The notes under the pieces are model-generated. The model ran no database searches and was not told where the DNA came from. It saw only the letters and a program-made list of their open reading frames with translations. A DNA stretch of 64,000 nt. Source: Pratylenchus scribneri. Its lineage: Eukaryota > Nematoda > Chromadorea > Rhabditida > Pratylenchidae. Of the stretch, positions 21,615 through 32,788 are shown in pieces. The stretch covers positions 434,001 to 498,000 of the forward strand of contig JAQSEB010000124.1 of assembly GCA_030063045.1 (NCBI GenBank), read 5' to 3'. Position numbers and translations under genes: made by a program. Every line of letters starts with the position of its first letter. Positions within the stretch are counted from its first letter, which is position 1.

Positions 21615-24600
21615 ATGAAAAAAATTCTATTTATTTTAATTATTTTTATAAATAATTTTGAAAATATGGCTGCTGGTGGAGATGGAGGAGGACCTTCACA
21701 AAGAAAGGATAAAAGGCCATTAGAAATAATTGATTTGAATTCCGATTCGTCAAATACGGATCGGGAAGAAAATTCCGGCGGAATAAATCAAGCAGCAATT
21801 CGGCCTGCAGATGCCCATTTTAAGTCATTAACAAATACACTTGGAGGAGGATTCGGCCAATATCAGAGAGGTTTAATTTACTTTTGAGAAATATTAACTG
21901 TGAAAGAAATTAAAATTTTTTCAAAATAATAAATTAATCAAATTTTCAAAAGGAATTAAAATTGGTGAAGGAAGTGTTCAAGCAAATCCATCCAAAAAAC
22001 TCAAATCTTCAAAACCAATCATTCAAGTGACGCCTGTAAATTTCAGAGATGTTGTTCAAAAATGTAATTTAATTAAATTTATTGATTATTTCGATTTTCC
22101 TTTTTTGTTAAATTTTAAAATTTAAAGTGACCGACGGAACATCTGCTGATGTAAAAGATATAAATTTGGGATACAGTGGAATTCAACAACAACAACCACG
22201 ATTATACCCGGTAAACCTTTTCATAAATTAACGAAATATTTGTACTTAATAATATTGGAAAAATTTTTAATGCCGATAAAAATTTCCTATTAATTTATTA
22301 ATCAATTTATTTTTACAGGGTGGCCGAAAAATCCGTTCCCACTTTTATTTTTATTTTATTGATTTTCATTCATTCGTGGGATTATTGAATTATAGTTCAT
22401 TTTTTAGCCCAAACATTTTCCTATAATGGCTGATAAAAGAAATTCCGCTATTGCATTATTTAATTCGGGAATGGCGCCTTCAAAGATTGCAACCCAAGTT
22501 GGCCTCTCCAAAAGGGGTGTGAGCAAAATCATCAAAAAATTCCGGTAAAAAAAATTTCAAAGAAAAAGTCCAAATAAATTGTATAGGGAATTTGGCACAA
22601 TAGAGGACCTCAAAAGAAGCGGAAGACCCAAGTCAGTGAACACACCCAGAAACCGGAAAATCATCAAAATGCGAGTCAAGCGAAATTCAAGGATCTCAAT
22701 GAGAAAAGTGGCCCGTGAAACCGGAATTGGAAGAACATCGGTTCGATGCATTGCAAAATCTGAACTTGGGATAAAGGCCTACAAGCTCCAAAAAGTTCAA
22801 TTTCTGAATGATCAAAACAAAAGAATTAGAGTCCAAAGATGTCGACTCCTCCTTCAGCGGCACGCAGGTCCTGAGATTCTGTTTTCGGATGAAAAAATCT
22901 TCACCATCGAGGTGGCGCATAATCATCAAAATGACAGAATATGGACAACAAAACCTCCTCTTTCTGATAAGATTGTTTCCCATTCCCAACATCCCCAACA
23001 ATTAATGGTTTGGGCCGGAATTTGCTCATCGGGTAAGACTCCGCTGCTTTTTGTGGATCCGGGGGTCAAAATCAACAAAAACTACTACCTTCAAGAAATT
23101 CTCCAGGGGGTTTTAGAACCTTGGGCCAGGACCCATTTCGGGAATAGGGAATGGATTTTTCAGCAAGACTCTGCCCCCGCCCATAAGGCCCGAGAAGTTC
23201 AGGAGTGGTGTCGGGACCATTTGCCTGGGTTCATTTCCACCGAAGAATGGCCTCCCTATTCCCCGGATCTGAACCCTATGGATTATTCTGTATGGTCCAT
23301 TTTGGAGGCCAGGGCCTGTGCTAAACCACATAAAAATTTGGAGTCATTACGACAGTCCCTTCTTAGGGAATGGGCGAAAATTCCGGTCCAAGAGCTGCGT
23401 GCCATTTGCGAAAATTTCCCCAAACGTTTACGTCTATGTATCAAAGCCAAGGGTGGCCATTTTGAATCAATTTAATTATTGTTATACCCCTTTCTTTTGT
23501 CCATCATTTGATTGTATTTTAATCCATTTATCTTTATTTGTAATAAAGTTATGATAAAAAACAAGTGGGAACGGACTTTTCGGCCACCCTGTAGATACCA
23601 ATTGAATCTGAAGATAAATTCATAGTTAATCATCAGTCGCAACCGCAACATATTCCACCGGTGGCAGTTTCATCTATGATGAGACAAAATATTGGACAAA
23701 GTCGACAGAAACATTCATCATCAGCAGATATTAAATTAATCAACTTTCCAAAAGGCAATAAAATTGGCGGAGAAGATGGCCAAACAAATCCACCCGAAAA
23801 ACTCAACACAAATTCAAAAAACCCAAATCCACTGACTAAACCAAAAATCATCTATATTGATTCACCAAAACACTTTGACGTGGAACCTGGAAATTTCAAA
23901 ACTGTTGTTCAAAAATGTAATTTTTTTTAATCAAATTTTTTGATTTTAATCATTGTTGAAATTGAAATTAATAAATATTATAGAATAATAATATATCATT
24001 GAATTAATCTCATTAGATTTTTACTCTCCTGTTATTTTCATAATTTTCATTTTATTTAAAATATAAATTAAAAAATTTTAGTGACTGGAAAGAATGCAAC
24101 CGTCAATGATAATCAAGAAATTGCTGCTCATCATCCAAATCCATTACAAAATTTCAATCCTCAATCTCAATGGGGAGGAAAAATTCATCAGGGGCAATTA
24201 CAAAATCAACAACAATATTTTGGACATGGAATAGGCCAAGGATCATCATCATCGGCTGCCGGAATTCAGGGGCATCATCAACAAATTCATGGTCATCCCC
24301 AAATTTCACGATTTGCTCCAGCAGAATTCAATCAACAAATGTCTGCGACGAATCATCCAAATGAAAGAGAAATTGGTGAATTCAGGGAAGAAAATGACAA
24401 GTTTAAATTTAGGATGCTTTTGTTAATATTTTTCTAATTTCTGCACTGTCAGTCCAGTGCAGGGATATGTTCGATTTTCAAAAAAAAATTATCGAAATTG
24501 AAAATCGAAATTTCGGAGTGTCAAAATTTTCCGAAATCGAAGAACAAAATTTTGAACCCAAAAGTGATCGAAATTTGACATCGAATCGAAAAAATTTTCA

Positions 24601-25483
24601 TTTGAATTTTTAAAATTTTTATTTTGGAGTAAAAATTAAAAAATTTGATAGTCAAAAAATGCAAATTTATGGTCATCTCATAAGTAAGATAGTTCAAAGT
24701 TAAAATTTGGAACGAAAAAGTGATCCTTAAATATTTGAAAGGAATTTGTGCCAAAAATCATTTAGATATTCTATATAATTTTAATTTGCGATTTTTAAAT
24801 TTTTCCAAATCGAAATTTCGGTCGTAAATTAAAATGACAGAAAATCGACATCGAATCGAAAAAATCGAAAATTGAAGCAATCCCTAGTCTAGTGATTTAA
24901 AGGTCTAAATTTTGAAATAGAAAAATTCGAAAGGTATTTCCGGCGTTAAGTTAAAGTTTAAGATAAGGAAAAATTGGGAAAACTGCATACAATTAGAAAA
25001 ATAAATCTTCTTAAATTGTATATGGAATTTACATATTATTTAAAATATATATTATTTTTTATATGCTAAAATTAAGAAATATTTTTTTTGAGAAATAATC
25101 CCTTTCTAACTTTCTATACGAACGATTAAAAAATTAAATAGACTTTTAAGCTAATCTGCTATTTAATTCTATTTACCTAAAATTATATAAAATAAAAAAT
25201 TGATTTTTAAGAAATCAATGAAGCGATTGGAAAAATTGATCAAAAATTGGATAAATTAATCGTGGACGATCACAATTTGGGATTAAAATTGGATAGAATT
25301 AACCATGATTTACATGTATATGACATCAAATTAGTAAAATTGAGCGATGAAGAAGTGCAACAAATGGAGGCACGAAAGATTGAATTGAACGAGGATAAAT
25401 TGTCATTGGTCAGTCAAATTGCGCAATTGCAATTTCAGAAAGAACATTTACTGAAGCAAATTCATGAAAATATCCCAAAATGA
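21615..25483 (+). CDS. Family B gene B3: secreted protein, host of a maT transposon
   Basis: Exons are 21615-21870, 21953-22063, 22128-22210, 23595-23916, 24082-24375 and 25212-25483, giving 446 codons (445 aa) with all phases consistent. The signal peptide (MKKILFILIIFINNFENMA) precedes QRKDKRPLEIIDLNSDSS, a basic plus SIM-like stretch. Exon 4 reads through a second copy of the intron-1-end/exon-2 boundary (NFPKGNKIGGEDGQ), so part of the unit has been duplicated inside the gene and exonised. Exon 5 is Gln/His-rich and contains GQGSSSSA. Exon 6 is a coiled coil (LDKLIVDDHNLGLKLDRINH) ending HENIPK. Intron 22211-23594 contains a DD37D transposon whose target site overlaps the splice acceptor. 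Confidence 0.72.
22316..23591 (+). mobile_element. Complete Tc1/mariner-superfamily element, maT-like (DD37D)
   Basis: The element is 1276 bp. Terminal inverted repeats begin cagggtggccgaaaaatccg and end in the complement (cggacttttcggccaccctg), with the near-identical tail gttcccactt/aagtgggaac. The flanks are TA on both sides (22314-22315 and 23592-23593), the expected target-site duplication. It contains one transposase gene and sits in an intron of B3. Confidence 0.9.
22426..23475 (+). CDS. maT-like DD37D transposase
   Basis: The start is ATG at 22426 (MADKRNSAIALFNSGMAPSK). A TAA falls 42 codons in, but GT-AG removal of 22545-22586 (42 bp) joins KKFR to EFGT in frame and eliminates it. 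This gives 336 codons, 335 aa, typical for the group. Two helix-turn-helix segments (PSKIATQVGLSKRGVSKIIK and KVARETGIGRTSVRCIAKS) flank the GRPKS hook motif. The catalytic Asp residues lie in LFSDEK, FQQDSAPAH and NPMDYSVW; 37 residues separate the last two, which defines DD37D. No other lesion is visible, so the element could be autonomous if the intron is real. Confidence 0.85.
24461..24886. mobile_element. TIR element related to the B1 minisatellite element, not expanded
   Basis: The ends are agggatatgttcgatt and gaagcaatccct. The interior has gtcaaaattttccgaaatcg and accounts for the same sequence types (atcgaaatt, gacatcgaatcgaaaaa) as 12589-13907 but without tandem expansion. It lies in the last intron of B3. 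Confidence 0.5.
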
Positions 25484-26144
25484 CATCAAAATTTGGAAAA
25501 AAAAAACAAAACCTATTTTTTCATTATTTGATCAAATTATTATTCACATCACATGGACACATTTTTGGACTTTTAAATATCTTTTTCTGAACATCTATCT
25601 TTCTAATTCTGCATAAAATGGTTCATGAAATCGTGATTTTTTAAATTTTAAATTCACTAAACATTTTTAAAAAGTACTGAGCCGAGTTGCTCAAAATTTA
25701 AATTTATTTTGACTAAAATCTTTTATTTAAAATACAATCGGATTTCAAGAGAAGTTGGAGTTGGAGCGTCTTTGATGAAGGTATCAAATTGTTCGACCGA
25801 GGGAGGAATTGATTGTTGTTTTGTAAATATTTTACATACAAACAATATTTTCAACGAATTAACATTTTAATTAATTAAATATTTCTAAGCAATATTTATG
25901 CCATTGAATTCTATTGAATTTTGTGAACATTTTAAGCCCAAGATTGATAACCTAGATAATTGACCAAAATTTTTTGATCAAAAAATTAAATTTATTAATT
26001 TTGAAATAATTTTGTTACCAGTTAAGTTAAATTAATCGATTTAGAGCTAAAAATGTTCGCTTAATAGAGTAGAATTCAATGAAAAATGATATAAGAATTG
26101 ATTAAAAAATATTTGATAATCAAAAAGTTGGTTTCAAATTAAAT
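25484..26144. repeat. B3-B4 spacer with gaattc palindrome
   Basis: Around 25905-26080 lies the family B palindrome (tgaattctattgaattttgt...acattttaagcc against gctaaaaatgttcg...agtagaattca). No gene is seen in this spacer. Confidence 0.45.
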
Positions 26145-26516
26145 TAAATTGACTGATCGGCATTATCCATAAATTATTTACGACTGATTTATTCGAAAAG
26201 ATGGGTGAATTGGGCAGTGGCATTGAATGAAGCGTGAACGGATGATTTGTATAGGGTTTTGGGGGATAGATTGGCCATTGTAAATGTAAATTGGAAGTAA
26301 GGGCATTTTTGGATGAACGGATGATTTATCGGTAAAACCTTGTGTTTATTTCGGACCCTGAATGCCATTGGGCATGGGCAATTCAAATAAGGAGCGCCAG
26401 CACAGAATTTTAGCTCCGTATTTTTATTTTTAAAAATTAACTGACGTGAATCAAAAATAATTTGTATTTTATTATATATTATTTCAAATTAAATTAATCA
26501 AAATTTTTTTAGAAAA
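26145..26516. promoter_or_regulatory. B4 upstream conserved module
   Basis: Contains the repeated family B block: ataaattatttacgactgat, gatgggtgaattgggcagtg, gattggccattgtaaatgt, gaacggatgatttatcgg. It ends in tttttttagaaaaATG, a candidate trans-splice acceptor 4 bases before the ATG. Confidence 0.5.
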
Positions 26517-27746
26517 ATGAAAACAATTCTATTTATTTTAATTATTTTTATAAATATTTTTGCAAATATGGCAATGCGTAAAAATGAAAATGGACCATCA
26601 CAAAGGAAAGATAAAAGGCCATTAGAAATAATTGATTTGAGCTCCGGATCTGATGAGGAAGAATATGGAAATTCTGGCAGAATGAATCCGGCGGCATTGC
26701 AGCCAGATGCCCATAAAAGTTTTTACAAACACCAAGGAGGTTTAAACTATTTTTGGAGCTTTTATTTAATAAAATAAATAATTTACCAAATTAATTAAAT
26801 TTTCAACAGGAATTAAAATTGGTGGAGAAGGTGGCCAAGCAAATCCATCAAAAAAACACAAATACACTGAACCAAAAATCATCTATATTGAAGATGATAA
26901 ACCCATTTTTGTGGACCCTTCAAACTTCAAAAGTTTTGTTCAACAAAGTAATTTTTAATTAATTTTTTCATTCTAAAAATTTATTTTAAAGAGACTGGAA
27001 TGAATGCACCAATCAATGATAATCAACAAATTGCCCATCATCAAAATCCACTACAAATTTTCAAACCTCAACCACAAACACAAAGCATATCAATGAATCA
27101 TTATTACCTTCAACAATTAGAACAAAAATTGGGATTGGGAGAACAAATTTCACCTAGAATTGGCCAATAATCGTCGTCATCGGCTTTTGGAGTTGTAGGG
27201 CACCAAATTCATGGGCAGTCGCGATTTGCTCCTGGTTCAGGACTAAATCAACAAATGTCTGCGGCGAATCGTCCAAATGATACAGAAAATGGTGAACATT
27301 AAATTTAGAATATTAAATTAAATTTTTTTTTCCAATTTCTGCAATGGTTCAGTGCTTTAAAAAGTTAAAATTTTTAAAAATTCGCAGTAATTTCCGGGTT
27401 AAAGTTTAAGAAAAGAAGAGAAAATTTGGAATTTATTCAAATTACAGTTATTAACATTTCAAAAAAAAATCCAAAAAAACTATTGAATAAATATAAATTT
27501 TTTAGTGAATGAATCACGCCAACAACAATTTAATAACCTAATTGATAAGCGACGTGAAGCTAAAGAATTGAAATTGTATTTGAAAATGTAATTAAGAAAA
27601 TTGGAACATTACAAAATCAGGAGATGGAACAAAACAATCAGGAAATTGAAATGCTTAGGGCGTCAAAGAACGAAATTGGAAAACTCATGGATAATTTAAA
27701 TGTGGAAATTATAACATTGGAAAATGAATTAAAACGCAGAAATTAG
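26517..27746 (+). pseudogene. Family B gene B4, degraded
   Basis: Exons matching the family are 26517-26739, 26810-26947, 26992-27291 and 27506 onward. The signal peptide (MKTILFILIIFINIFANMA) and QRKDKRPLEIIDLSSGSDEE are intact, as is PSKKHKYTEPK. In exon 3 the conserved GQGSSSS block reads GQ-stop (TAA at 27168-27170). In the last exon, RRQQQFNNLIDKRREAKELK-type coiled coil stops at 27589, but the coiled coil continues in another frame to 27746 (VIKKIGTLQNQEMEQNNQEI). A truncated 179-aa secreted protein could still be made. The last exon is not closely related to those of B1, B3 and B5. Confidence 0.65.
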
Positions 27747-28627
27747 CCGTCTGGAAAAAAATTTTAAAACAGATGATAAAACCCAATTCTTTTTATATTT
27801 TATTCCATTTCATTCTCCATTCTTCCTGTCAATTTATATATTTTTGGAATTATCTTCTACTGTCATTTTATGGTTTTTAATTTCTATCTTTTAACAATAC
27901 TGAAATTTTTATACTTCTGATAAACCGGTTAAGGTACATTGTTTATAGAAGGCATGAAATGGCAGTGTCCCTAGGTCAAGGCACTATATGATCCGATTTA
28001 TTCATCATTTTATTTAATTGACGTCAGTGAATAAGGGCCCAAAAATTTCAATTTAAGTAAAAAATTTAATTGATTAAATAAATTTTGATATAAATTAGTG
28101 TCAATTTAATATAAATTAATCAATCTTGGGCTCAAAATGTTTGTCAAATTGAGTAGAATCTAATGATATAAGAATTAATTAAAAAATATTTGACATTCAA
28201 AAAAGTTAATTTCATATTAATTGGATTGGCTGGTCGGCACTCGGCGCTAGGCATAAACCATAAATTATTTACGACTGATTTATTGGAAAGATGGATTTAT
28301 TGGGCAGTGGCATTGAATGAAGCGTGAACGGATGATTTGTATAGGGTTTATGGGGATAGATTGGCCATTGTAAATGTAAATTGGGGGTAGGGCATTTTTG
28401 GATGAACGGATGATTTATCGACAAAGCCTTGTGTTTATGTGTACACTGTACACACTGAATAACATTGCTGCTGCGTGCTGCCTATTTTAAAATAGGGAGC
28501 GCAGAATTGTGGCTTAAATTTTCATTCAAATATTAACTGATTCACATTTAAAATTTTCAATTCTTTTATTTTATATTTAAAAATATATTAAAATTAAATT
28601 CATCATAATTTTTCCATTTTAAAAATG
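27747..28627. promoter_or_regulatory. B5 upstream region with conserved module
   Basis: The repeated family B module runs from about 28225 to 28490 (gattggctggtcggcact, ataaattatttacgactgat, tgggcagtggcattgaatga, gccattgtaaatgtaaattg). Unlike B2-B4, the sequence before the ATG is ccattttaaaaATG, so the ttttag acceptor is missing. Nothing else is seen in 27747-28080. Confidence 0.5.
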
Positions 28628-31450
28628 ATGAAAGCAATTCTATTTATTTTAATTTTATTTATAAATATTTTTGAAAATATGGCTGCTGGTGAAGATGGAG
28701 GAGGACCCTCACAAAAGAAGGATAAAAGGCCATTAGAAATTATTGAATTGAGTTCTGATTCAAATTCACCAAATAAGGATGAAGAAAAAAATACCAGCGA
28801 AATGAATTCAGCGGCAATTCGGCCAAATGTCCAGTTTAATTCATTAACAAATGCAATTAAAAGATTTGACAAACATCAAGAAGGTTTAAAAACTATTTTT
28901 GAGACATATATTTATTAATTTTAAAAGAAATTAAAATTTTCAATAATAAATTATCAAATTTTCAACAGGAATTAAAATTGGCGGAGAAGGTGGCCAGCAG
29001 GCAAATCCATCGAAAAAACACAAATCCTCTGATCCAAAAATCATCCATTTTCGGCCACCAAAACACATTCAAGTTAACGATCCAATAAATAGCGAACATA
29101 TTGTTCAACAATGTAATTTAATTTAATTTTTGATTATTATGATTTTTTGCTAAATTTAATTAAAAATAAAGTTACTGGAAGTGGAAAGAATGACGATGTT
29201 GATGACTTTCCAAGTCCAACAGGATTAACTCCGGTTCATTTGGTGCATCCAGTAGACTATAAAAATGTTGTTCATCGATGTAATTTAATTTAATTTTTTA
29301 ATTTTTTAAATTAAATTTTATAAAATTTAAAGTAACTGGAATATCAGACGATGTAGAAAATAAAAATCTGGGACATAGCGAACTGGTAAACTTTTTCAAT
29401 CATATAAAATTTGGAATTTATTGGTGGCAAAATTTTTTAATTGCCATAGAATTTTCCTAAAAAATGATTAATTTAATTTAGTTTCCACCACAACCCGAAG
29501 ATAAATTCGTCATTCATCAGCCACAACCACAACCTATTCAACATAATCCATTGGCGGCAGATCCAGTGATGATGGCACAAAATGTTGAACAAAGTCAACA
29601 ACAGCATTTATCATCGGCTGCTGGAAATCAAAAAATTATAGATAATATAGCAAGAACACGGCAACGTATCCTAGAGAAACGAAAACACAGAGTAGAACCA
29701 CAACATTTGGGACAATTGGGGATAGTCCAAGGAACGCCATCTTTAGGTGAATCACTAGGTGAATCACTTGGCCTTGTCGATACTTAAAAACTTTCCGGAA
29801 AAAATCGATACTTTTTTCGAAAAAGTTTCCACTTTGAGGAAAAAAAACTTTCCGGAAAGAAACTTTCCCGGCAAATAGTCCATTCCATACTTACTTTTCT
29901 GAAAGTAAATAGGAATGTTTTTATAAATTGGGACAGCACTGAAAATTTCCGTAAAGAAAAAAATAAATTGAAAAGTGGAAAGTTTTGGAACAGAAAAGCA
30001 TGGACGAAACGGGAAATTTTCTTTCAGGAAAGGAAATTTTCGTAAAGAACTTTCCTCAAAAAGTATAGACACGGCCTGATTGAGTACCAATAAATTAATG
30101 GGCAAATTTAAATTTTAAAGAGACTGGAATGAATGCACCAGCCAATGTAAATCAAGAAATTGTTCATCATCAAAATCCATTGGAAATTCAAAATCCACAA
30201 CCACAAAACAACGCAAATGCATTGCATCATTATCTTCAAGAAATAGAAAAAAATTTACTGCATTCTCCTGCTGCAAAAGGCCAGGGATCATCATCTGCTT
30301 CGGCTGGAGTCCATCATTATCTTCAAGAAATAAAACAAAATTTGGGACTGCATTCTCCTCCTGGAATAGGCCAAGGATCATCATCTGCGTCAGCTGGGGT
30401 CCATGGTCATCATCAACAAATTCATGGCCAGCATCAAATGTTGCCACAATTTGTGACCGATCCAAATCCAAATCAACAAATGCAGGCAGAAGCTAGTTCA
30501 ACACATCGATTTTCAAATGGTATGAAAAAATAAATAAATTGATATTTCTTTATTATCTAGGAAGTTTTACTTTTAATAATGAATTTTTTGCTATCCATAC
30601 TTATTTTCAAGAAAGTCAGACTTTCATGAAAGAATTTTTTCACCAAAATATGTTAGACGCTGAAAGTTTTTTCATGAAAATCTTTGTATCACACTATTTT
30701 TTCATTTTCTATCACAATTAATCATTTGCCGCTACTGGGGTTCGAACCCACGACCTCCATAAAATTATGCATTTACCAAATGAACTGTAGATGGCATGCT
30801 ATGAATGAATTAAAACTTCCCTCATATTAACTTTCATGAAAATTAGTATGGAACTATTTGTTCATGAAGTCTTTCATCAAAGAAAAAGTTAAAGTTTTTA
30901 AGTATGGACAAGGCCTGAGGGCATATGGAAAGAAAATCTATAATATAATGGATTCCATTAAATTTTTTAAAAATTTAGTTAAAAAATAATATAATTTGAT
31001 TCGCAAAGAGTAAAGAATTAAATATAATTAAATGGAAATTATATATTAATATTTGAAATGTTCCATTTTTACTGAAATATAAGAAATGATTCATTTACGA
31101 AATAATTTCTATTCTATACGAATGAACGATTAAGAAAATTAAGAATATTTTATAATAGACTTTTAAGTTATTTTTTATTTACCTAAAATATATAAAATAA
31201 AAACTAATTTTATAAAAATAAATTTTAAGAAATGAATGCAGCGATTGGAGAAATTGAGCAAGAATTGCGTAAATTAATCGAGGAAGATCACAATTTGGAA
31301 TTACAGTTTAAAACTATTAGCTACAATTTAGGACAACATGAACTCAATATAGTGAAGATGAGCAATGAAGAAGTGCAACAAATGGAAGCACACAAGATTA
31401 AATTGAACCAACGTAGAATGTCATTGAGCAATAAAATTGCGCAATTGTGA
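28628..31450 (+). CDS. Family B gene B5: secreted protein with SIM-like motif, C-terminally shortened
   Basis: Exons are 28628-28883, 28969-29112, 29172-29279, 29333-29385, 29482-29746, 30121-30519 and 31230-31450, giving 482 codons (481 aa) with all phases consistent. I chose the second of two adjacent ATGs, which aligns with the paralogues. The signal peptide MKAILFILILFINIFENMA is followed by QKKDKRPLEIIELSSDSNSP. Exon 2 carries NPSKKHKSSDPK. Exon 6 contains two HHYLQEI...GQGSSSASAGV repeats, then HGHHQQIHGQHQ. The terminal coiled coil is cut by a TGA after NKIAQL. The paralogue B3 continues for about 17 more residues, and these are still readable downstream (SQKERFLKQLHENIPK). Two foldback elements fill introns 5 and 6. 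Confidence 0.72.
29771..30077. mobile_element. Foldback element in B5 intron 5
   Basis: The arms ggccttgtcgatacttaaaa and its imperfect complement aaaagtatagacacggcc flank complementary inner parts (actttccgg, gaaagttt, ggaaattttc). This intron corresponds to the B1 intron that holds the minisatellite. Confidence 0.5.
30558..30920. mobile_element. Second foldback element in B5 with tRNA-like core
   Basis: Ends contain gaagttttac and gttaaagtttttaagtatgg acaaggcc. The outer right end matches the arm of the 29771-30077 element. A tRNA-like sequence lies near the middle. Confidence 0.4.
30728..30795 (-). other. tRNA-like relic
   Basis: The minus strand reads gccatctacagttcatttgg as a 5' end with an A-box-like part, and has a perfect B box (gggttcgaacccc). 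The anticodon arm folds with only a 2-base loop and the acceptor stem mismatches, so it is not a functional tRNA. Confidence 0.4.
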
Positions 31451-32788
31451 AGCCAAAAAGAACGCTTTCTGAAGCAACTTCACGAAAATATACCAAAATG
31501 AAGAAACACTAAAAATTGCAAAGAAAAATATTTTTCATTTCGAATCAAAATTATTCAATTTTGATATTTTGTGATTTTTAAATATTTCTTTCCTTTTTAC
31601 TATCTTTTCTGAATTTCATGGACATTTTTTTATATTTTAGCGATAAATTTTTTTCTGGAAAAATATAATTATGCCATTTATAAAATTAAATGAAATTAAT
31701 TTATTTTTAACATTGCACTTAAAATTAAATTGGATATTTTATTATCAAAATAGTCAAAACAAAACTCTTATTATTATTACACTGAAAAGCTATTTCATTT
31801 TACCGATTTAAATTTTCATTTAATTACGATATTTTTAATACCAATTGAAAGTTTTACCTATTTAATTTAATTCCCCATGAAATAAACAACAATCAATTAA
31901 ATGTTGAAAAAATAATTCCATCCAAATTGATTTGGAAATGGATGATGATGGTTTAAAAAAGACTGCATCCAAAGTTAATCTGAGGAATTAGATTTTATCT
32001 TCATTGAGCTGACTGGCTGGAAAGCTTATTTGGCCGCTGCTGATCTTCGTTTTCCTTCCTTTTTCAACAACATCCCTTTTTGTAAATTCCCTTTTTGCCA
32101 GAGCTCTGCCAGCATTTTCCCATTTGTTCAAATCAATTTCATTTTTCATTCAACATGGAAAATTTTCTTATACATTCTACATTTTGATGGGTCTTTGATC
32201 CATTCGATTGGTCTATTATTCGCAAATCCTATGGTTCATTATTCACTTATTAGGGCAAATGGCTAATAACCAATTATTGTTGCTCCATCTCCATCCGATT
32301 TCTACCAAATTCCAACTTTCCGAACACTTTGAATTTGGGATTCGATAACCATTTTTATTAACTTTACATTTCGATTTCTGTTTAACCCTTTCTGATTCCA
32401 TTCCTATCGAATTGTTATGAAAGAAAATGTGAAATATTTTTAAAAATCTTAAAAAATTCGTCCAAATTTAATACTCAGAATTCTGCAAAGAATTGTCCGA
32501 ATTTTTAAAATTAAAATTAATCCTTATAGTTAAATACAATCCTCAATTTTTTATTAGATTTCTTTCCATTTGACCCAAATCTTCCTAGAAAATGAATATA
32601 AAAAGCATTTAAATCAGGGCTGGGGCCGGAATTCCGAATTCCGATTCCGAATGCCGGAATTCCGGCTTTTTTGAGTTCCGGCCCCAGCCCTGATTTAAAT
32701 GAACCTATTTTAAAATAATATTATCATTTTTAATATTGACATATTCAGATTCAAAATATTCAATCCAAAAATAACAAATTTTATTGAA
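31451..32788. other. Spacer between family B and the Ly6-like gene
   Basis: AT-rich sequence. An open frame near 32030-32266 lacks a domain, paralogue or signal peptide and is probably chance. The only structured feature is the hairpin at 32614-32693. Confidence 0.4.
32614..32693. mobile_element. GC-rich hairpin element, copy 2
   Basis: Arms are tcagggctggggccggaatt and ccggccccagccctga. Flanks atttaaa and tttaaat may be a target-site duplication. It is related to 8781-8955 but without the cggaat array. Confidence 0.6.

Noticed and set aside
22696..23331. Minus-strand open frames within the transposon
   Set aside because: They are antisense to the transposase, which has clear catalytic motifs.
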